DNA of 8,031 nucleotides, taken from assembly GCA_910577875.1 (NCBI GenBank), contig CAJTNY010000044.1, forward strand, positions 1 through 8,031. Reading direction: 5' to 3'. Shown piece by piece: positions 4,989-8,031 of the stretch; positions within the stretch are counted from its first letter, which is position 1; the number at the start of each line of letters is the position of its first letter. This DNA is from an uncultured Christensenella sp. (GTDB taxonomy: Bacteria > Bacillota > Clostridia > Christensenellales > Borkfalkiaceae). Below the pieces are notes generated by a model. That model was not told the DNA's origin. It saw only the letters and a list, made by a program, of their open reading frames with translations, and did not search any database. A program made the position numbers and the translations under genes.

Positions 4989-5699
4989 TTACTGTCCTAA
5001 ATCGGGAGTTTCCACAGTCTGCCCGCCGTAAGTAAATATCGTTTTATATTCTATTGATTTGTATGGCGCTGAGGACATAGTCAGCATCTCCATATTCATA
5101 CCCGCAAAGACAAGATTTCCGGTTTTGAATTTATATACCATGTTGCTTATTTTAATACCCTCTACGGCTTGAACATATTCCTCAAACTCGGTATTATCTT
5201 CTTTTTTTAAGTAACCGCCTATTTCTTCGTTGAATTCGAAGCAATTAAAAAAATCTTTCGACGCTGTAAGATACATAAGCGGAAACATATATGGCGACAA
5301 AGCCATAATACTTCCGTTTTGTTTTTGCCAGCCCGTCTCGCTCTTTATGTACCATCCGCTATCGTCAAAATAATAGTCGAACGCAGCCGAATTCATACCC
5401 GCCTCTTCCGCATCGCCGTCTGCGGTCATAGCAGAATGCATTAAAGCCTTTCCTCCGTCTATAATACAATCGGTCTTTACGATTGCCGTACCTTCGGAAA
5501 ATTCTAAAAAGACTTCACTTTCCATTCTGCAATTCCTGAAGGCATCTTCCGCAAGCGCCCTATCCCACTCTTCCGCGGTTATTTTGTCCGATATTATACC
5601 GCTACCCGGCCCGCCTTCCTCACCGTCGCACGCCGTTACCGTAAAGCACATTACCCCCACTAAAACAGACGAAGCAAACGCAGTCAAACTTTTTCTCAT
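4989..5699 (-). CDS. Predicted lipoprotein under operator-controlled consensus promoter
   Basis: A 236-residue secreted protein I do not recognise by family. Residues 1-24 form a lipoprotein signal: MRKSL, a hydrophobic core ASSVLVGVMCF, and lipobox TVTAC with C24 as the lipidated cysteine. After an acidic Gly-rich linker (DGEEGGPGSG), residues about 40-236 look beta-rich with alternating aromatic/hydrophobic strands: AIVKTDCIIDGGKALM, AFDYYFDDSGWYIKSETGWQKQ, MVYKFKTGNLVFAG, KTIFTYGG. This resembles the LolA/LppX-like lipoprotein folds of Firmicutes, offered only as a structural guess. It is acidic overall and should sit on the outer face of the membrane. The ATG at 5699 is chosen because AAGGAG (5705-5710) lies five bases upstream; a GTG at 5705 overlaps that site. 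It diverges from an XRE regulator gene and its promoter is an exact consensus covered by operator-like palindromes, so it is probably the regulator's main target. Confidence 0.8.
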   Translation of the reverse strand: MRKSLTAFASSVLVGVMCFTVTACDGEEGGPGSGIISDKITAEEWDRALAEDAFRNCRMESEVFLEFSEGTAIVKTDCIIDGGKALMHSAMTADGDAEEAGMNSAAFDYYFDDSGWYIKSETGWQKQNGSIMALSPYMFPLMYLTASKDFFNCFEFNEEIGGYLKKEDNTEFEEYVQAVEGIKISNMVYKFKTGNLVFAGMNMEMLTMSSAPYKSIEYKTIFTYGGQTVETPDLGQ

Positions 5700-5704
5700 A
5701 AACA

Positions 5705-5710
5705 CTCCTT
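5705..5710 (-). promoter_or_regulatory. Ribosome binding site that sets the lipoprotein start
   Basis: AAGGAG five bases upstream of the ATG at 5699. The in-frame GTG at 5705 would begin inside this site, so the shorter protein is correct. Confidence 0.8.
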
Positions 5711-5748
5711 TTTGATAAACTTTCTATCCTGTTTACTAAACTACATTC

Positions 5749-5777
5749 ATTATAACTCATTTGAGTTAAATTGTCAA
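5749..5777 (-). promoter_or_regulatory. Exact-consensus sigma-A promoter of the lipoprotein gene
   Basis: Minus strand: TTGACA (5772-5777), exactly 17 bp, TATAAT (5749-5754), all twelve hexamer bases matching consensus. Expected start near 5742, giving a leader of about 42 nt with a good ribosome site. Palindrome copy 1 (5753-5768) fills most of the spacer and touches the -10 box; copy 2 (5775-5790) overlaps the -35 box. Bound repressor would block polymerase directly. Confidence 0.85.
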
Positions 5778-5833
5778 CCATATTGGGTTATTAAATTAAC
5801 TCAATTTGGTTATATAATAACTTAAATGAATTA
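5753..5833. repeat. Array of four 16-bp imperfect palindromes (candidate operators)
   Basis: Copies start at 5753, 5775, 5797 and 5818: TAACTCATTTGAGTTA, CAACCATATTGGGTTA, TAACTCAATTTGGTTA and TAACTTAAATGAATTA. Against the ideal dyad TAACTCAATTGAGTTA they match at 15, 11, 14 and 13 of 16 positions. The steps of 22, 22 and 21 bp are two helical turns, so all sites face the same side of the DNA. Size and symmetry suit a dimeric XRE/Cro-type protein. The neighbouring XRE gene is the obvious candidate to bind them; that link is inference. Confidence 0.75.
5791..5818 (+). promoter_or_regulatory. Promoter of the XRE regulator gene
   Basis: A perfect -10 TATAAT (5813-5818) is preceded at 16 bp by a weak -35, TTAAAT (5791-5796). 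Palindrome copy 3 (5797-5812) is exactly the spacer, and copy 4 (5818-5833) covers the expected start near 5825 and touches the ribosome site AAGGA (5833-5837). The weak -35, compared with the consensus lipoprotein promoter, suggests low autoregulated expression of the regulator. Confidence 0.6.
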
Positions 5834-5844
5834 AGGAAAACCGT

Positions 5845-6150
5845 ATGACTATTATCGAAAAAATCGACAAGCTCAGGATAGAACGAGGCTGGTCGGTGAA
5901 TAATCTTGCAATGGAAGCTATGCTTACGCAATCCACGCTCAATAATTTGTATATGAGAAATACAGAGCCTAAAATTTCCACCCTGCGCGCAATATGCAAT
6001 GCGTTCGGAATAACGCTTGCCGAATTTTTTATGGACGAGGAATTCACAAAAGAACAAGAGAATAATGAAAAAGAGTTATCAGACAGATTTTCAAAGCTCA
6101 CGGATACTCAGAAAAAAGCATTTATGTCTATGTTACGTTCAATAACTTGA
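5845..6150 (+). CDS. XRE-family transcriptional regulator
   Basis: A 101-residue DNA-binding protein with one Cro/CI-type helix-turn-helix (about residues 4-62): IIEKIDKLRIERGWSVNNLA leads in, AMEAMLTQSTLNNLYMRN supplies the turn and recognition helix, and KISTLRAICNAFGITLAEFF closes the domain. A charged linker (DEEFTKEQENNEKEL) and a short C-terminal helix (SKLTDTQKKAFMSMLRSI) follow, which may dimerise the protein. There is no sensor or peptidase domain, so any signal would have to act through a partner or through the short tail. AAGGA at 5833-5837 is 7 bases before the ATG. It diverges from the lipoprotein gene over the palindrome array, which covers both promoters: autorepression plus repression of the lipoprotein is the likely mode. 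An antitoxin role is less likely, since no toxin-sized partner gene is fused or co-transcribed. Confidence 0.88.
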   Translation: MTIIEKIDKLRIERGWSVNNLAMEAMLTQSTLNNLYMRNTEPKISTLRAICNAFGITLAEFFMDEEFTKEQENNEKELSDRFSKLTDTQKKAFMSMLRSIT

Positions 6151-6155
6151 ACAAT

Positions 6156-6186
6156 AAGCCCCGACGCGCGTTGTGCGTCGGGGCTT
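6156..6186 (+). terminator. Terminator hairpin after the XRE gene
   Basis: A perfect 12-bp GC-rich stem, AAGCCCCGACGC / GCGTCGGGGCTT, with loop GCGTTGT, begins 6 bases after the stop codon. It is followed only by CAAACTATTAATTT, so the U-tract is poor; it may act by stem strength or as a 3' stabiliser. Confidence 0.65.
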
Positions 6187-6262
6187 CAAACTATTAATTT
6201 ATCAAATAATTAGAGCAATACATATTTATATTATATCGCCCGTACCGTAAATTGTCGATAAC

Positions 6263-6289
6263 AAAAAAACACCCGCTCTGCGGGTGTTT
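6263..6289 (-). terminator. Terminator of the zinc-ribbon/DUF4190 gene
   Basis: Leftward: AAACACCCGC-aga-GCGGGTGTTT, ten perfect pairs with a three-base loop, followed by a continuous T run. It begins 6 bp after the stop codon. Confidence 0.88.
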
Positions 6290-6295
6290 AAATTC

Positions 6296-6676
6296 TTAAT
6301 ATACGCCTGCCCAGCCGCCCGTGACGGCAAAAGCTATCCAAATAGTTGCCCATATAAGCGTGGCAAAAATAGAAAGAACGAGACCCGCGACGGCAAGTCC
6401 GTTGACGGAATTACACTTTTTCATATTTGCCATTCCTATTATACTGAATACCAAACCCAAAAGCGCGGGTATACAGAAAAATAAACCCAACCATAACGAT
6501 AAAAGTCCGATTACAAACCCAGCAATCCCGAAAGCGTTCACGGTCTTAGGCGGAGTATTCTGATTTACGCCCTGAGGTATATAGCGCGAGTTTACCTGCT
6601 TTTGCACGGGAACCCCGCAATGAACGCAAATTACAGCGTTATTATCTATTTCTTTACCGCAATTAGTACAGAACAT
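6296..6676 (-). CDS. Zinc-ribbon and DUF4190 membrane protein
   Basis: A 126-residue small membrane protein. The N-terminus is a zinc ribbon, MFCTNCGKEI with C3-X2-C6 and VICVHCG with C17-X2-C20. A polar linker rich in Gln/Asn/Pro (about 24-46) follows. The C-terminal DUF4190-type part has hydrophobic helices at about 48-84 (probably two, split near LWLG) and 92-119, including the typical NGLAVAGLVLSIFA. Such proteins are common in Clostridia and have no established function. The ribbon most likely faces the cytosol. The ATG at 6676 is preferred: AAGGAG (6686-6691) lies nine bases upstream, and a longer TTG-started version from 6733 would begin inside the -35 box. It is a single-gene unit with its own promoter and terminator. 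Confidence 0.82.
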   Translation of the reverse strand: MFCTNCGKEIDNNAVICVHCGVPVQKQVNSRYIPQGVNQNTPPKTVNAFGIAGFVIGLLSLWLGLFFCIPALLGLVFSIIGMANMKKCNSVNGLAVAGLVLSIFATLIWATIWIAFAVTGGWAGVY

Positions 6677-6685
6677 ATTTTCTCT

Positions 6686-6691
6686 CTCCTT
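6686..6691 (-). promoter_or_regulatory. Ribosome binding site that sets the zinc-ribbon protein start
   Basis: AAGGAG nine bases before the ATG at 6676. This start puts the first zinc-ribbon cysteine at residue 3, as is usual for such proteins. Confidence 0.75.
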
Positions 6692-6704
6692 ATTCACTAC
6701 TATT

Positions 6705-6733
6705 AATATATAATTAATAATTGCCTCAGTCAA
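6705..6733 (-). promoter_or_regulatory. Promoter of the zinc-ribbon/DUF4190 gene
   Basis: Minus strand: TTGACT (6728-6733, five of six), exactly 17 bp, TATATT (6705-6710, five of six). The expected leader is about 22 nt and includes the ribosome site. Confidence 0.7.
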
Positions 6734-6752
6734 GGGTTTTTATAACTTTTTT

Positions 6753-6790
6753 ACGAAAAAAAATTAAAGCACCCGCAAAGCGGATGCTTT
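6753..6790 (-). terminator. Terminator of tuf
   Basis: Leftward: AAAGCATCCGC-ttt-GCGGGTGCTTT, eleven pairs including one U-G that forms only in this direction, then AATTTTTTTT. It starts about 17 bp after the tuf stop codon. Confidence 0.88.
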
Positions 6791-6807
6791 TTTAATTTTA
6801 AATTCGA

Positions 6808-8022
6808 TTAGCCGAGAATCTTAACAATCGTGCCGGAACCAACCGTTCTGCCGCCTTCACGGATAGCGAAACGAAGTTTTTCTTCAACTGCAACGGGTTT
6901 GATAAGCTCAACGCTGATTTCTACGTTATCACCGGGCATAACCATTTCGGTACCTGCGGGAAGTTCAATAGAACCGGTAACGTCGGTAGTTCTGATGAAG
7001 AACTGAGGACGATAGTGGTTGAAGAAAGGAGTATGACGTCCACCTTCATCCGCTTTAAGAACGTATACCTGAGCGGTAAACTTGGTAGCAGTCTTAACCG
7101 AACCGGGCTTAGCAAGAACCTGACCCTTTTCAATACCTTTTCTGTCGATACCACGAAGAAGCGCGCCTACGTTAAATCCTGCGATTGCTTCGTCTACGCT
7201 CTTATGGAACATTTCAAGACCGGTTATGGTCGTGGAAACGGGCTTATCGATAAGACCTACGATTTCAGCGGGGTCGCCTACGTGAGCCGTACCTCTCTCT
7301 ACTCTACCGGTTGCAACCGTACCGCGTCCGGAAATGGTGAATACGTCTTCAACGGGAAGAAGGAAAGGTTTAACAGTATCTCTCTCAGGGGTAGGGATAT
7401 AGCTGTCAATGGTATCCATAAGTTTAAGAATGCACTGGCATTCGGGAGCTGCAAGAACTTCTGCGTCGGGTGCGCCGGAAGAAGCCTTTTCAAGCGCCTT
7501 CAAAGCCGAACCTCTGATAATGGGGCAATCTTTGAAACCCTGGTTTTCAAGGGTATCGGTGATTTCCATTTCAACGAGTTCGAGAAGTTCGGGGTCGTCC
7601 ATCTGGTCGCATTTGTTGAGGAATACAACGATATAGGGAACGCCTACCTGACGGGAAAGCAGGATGTGCTCTCTGGTCTGAGGCATAGGACCGTCGGTCG
7701 CCGCAACTACAAGAATCGCGCCGTCCATCTGAGCGGCACCCGTAATCATATTCTTAACGTAGTCCGCGTGTCCCGGGCAGTCAACATGTGCATAGTGACG
7801 CTTGTCGGTCTGATACTCTACGTGAGCCGTGTTAATTGTAATACCGCGAGCCTTCTCTTCGGGAGCTTTATCGATCTCGTCGTATTTCATTTTTGCTGCC
7901 TGACCTTTACACGCCATAACCATAGTGATAGCTGCGGTCAGAGTGGTCTTGCCGTGGTCAACGTGGCCGATTGTGCCGATGTTAACGTGGGGCTTGCTGT
8001 TGTCGTACTTAGCCTTTGCCAT
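6808..8022 (-). CDS. tuf: Translation elongation factor EF-Tu
   Basis: A complete 404-residue GTPase that carries aminoacyl-tRNA to the ribosome. GTP motifs: GHVDHGKT (19-26), RGITI with the switch threonine T62 (59-63), DCPGH (81-85), NKCD (136-139) and SALK (172-175). Domain 2 carries DVFTISGRGTVATGRVERG (from 226); domain 3 ends with the family signature REGGRTVGSGTIVKILG. It is about ten residues longer than E. coli EF-Tu, mainly because of an insertion at roughly 181-194 (SSGAPDAEVLAAPE) just after SALK. F283 in AGFNVG sits where Asp or Glu is usual. The ATG at 8022 gives the canonical MAKAKY start; only GAAACAAAA is visible upstream, so the ribosome site is cut by the window edge. Whether fusA or tRNA genes precede it cannot be seen. 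The terminator downstream shows it is the last gene of its unit. Confidence 0.98.
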   Translation of the reverse strand: MAKAKYDNSKPHVNIGTIGHVDHGKTTLTAAITMVMACKGQAAKMKYDEIDKAPEEKARGITINTAHVEYQTDKRHYAHVDCPGHADYVKNMITGAAQMDGAILVVAATDGPMPQTREHILLSRQVGVPYIVVFLNKCDQMDDPELLELVEMEITDTLENQGFKDCPIIRGSALKALEKASSGAPDAEVLAAPECQCILKLMDTIDSYIPTPERDTVKPFLLPVEDVFTISGRGTVATGRVERGTAHVGDPAEIVGLIDKPVSTTITGLEMFHKSVDEAIAGFNVGALLRGIDRKGIEKGQVLAKPGSVKTATKFTAQVYVLKADEGGRHTPFFNHYRPQFFIRTTDVTGSIELPAGTEMVMPGDNVEISVELIKPVAVEEKLRFAIREGGRTVGSGTIVKILG

Positions 8023-8031
8023 TTTTGTTTC

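Noticed and set aside
5791..6101. Two leftward frames opposite the XRE regulator
   Set aside because: Antisense to a clear helix-turn-helix gene; the composition reflects the complementary strand.
6187..6262. AT-rich gap between the XRE terminator and the DUF4190 terminator
   Set aside because: Convergent gene ends with no promoter, reading frame or structure that I can support.
6921..7636. Additional frames inside tuf on both strands
   Set aside because: Out-of-frame shadows of EF-Tu caused by its biased codon use.
1..8031. CRISPR array, insertion sequence, prophage or attachment site
   Set aside because: No regularly spaced long repeats, transposase, integrase or terminal inverted repeats are visible; the only repeat array is the four short palindromes at 5753-5833, too short and close for CRISPR.

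Overview
The window looks like chromosomal DNA of a low-to-moderate GC Firmicute, most likely an uncultured gut-type Clostridia lineage. The signs are Shine-Dalgarno sites of the AAGGAG type, AT-rich sigma-A promoters with 17-bp spacers, many short intrinsic terminators, a clostridial-looking EF-Tu, and small clostridial-style XRE, DUF3343 and zinc-ribbon/DUF4190 proteins. No phage, transposon, CRISPR or plasmid gene is visible. The taxonomic call is inference from protein flavour, not a search.

Layout, left to right. Positions 1-291 hold no convincing gene. They carry a strong leftward promoter with A-tracts upstream and a hairpin-rich, purine-rich leader that runs off the left edge, possibly towards an rRNA or other stable-RNA unit. 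Leftward 292-1080 is a xylose-isomerase-like TIM-barrel enzyme on an apparently leaderless mRNA. At 1149-1826 two small uncharacterised genes diverge from a 54-bp intergenic region. Positions 1878-4280 form a sulfur block: cysteine synthase (cysK) behind a cysteine-desulfurase-family enzyme, with a DUF3343 (putative sulfur/selenium carrier) gene diverging from the desulfurase. Rightward 4313-4939 is endonuclease III (nth), again with a promoter that puts the transcript start at the ATG.

The most distinctive part is 4989-6150. A lipoprotein gene (leftward) and an XRE-type regulator gene (rightward) diverge from a 145-bp region. That region holds four 16-bp imperfect palindromes at 22, 22 and 21 bp intervals. 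The lipoprotein promoter is an exact TTGACA-17-TATAAT consensus with one palindrome inside its spacer and a second overlapping its -35 box. A third palindrome fills the spacer of the regulator's own promoter and the fourth lies at its expected start site. This reads as a self-contained, autoregulated repressor switch whose output is the lipoprotein. The right end holds a leftward zinc-ribbon/DUF4190 membrane protein (6296-6676) and leftward tuf (EF-Tu), complete up to its ATG at 8022.

Working together: desulfurase, DUF3343 and CysK plausibly form a cysteine/sulfur (or selenium) handling group; nth is DNA repair; tuf is translation. The others have no assigned pathway.
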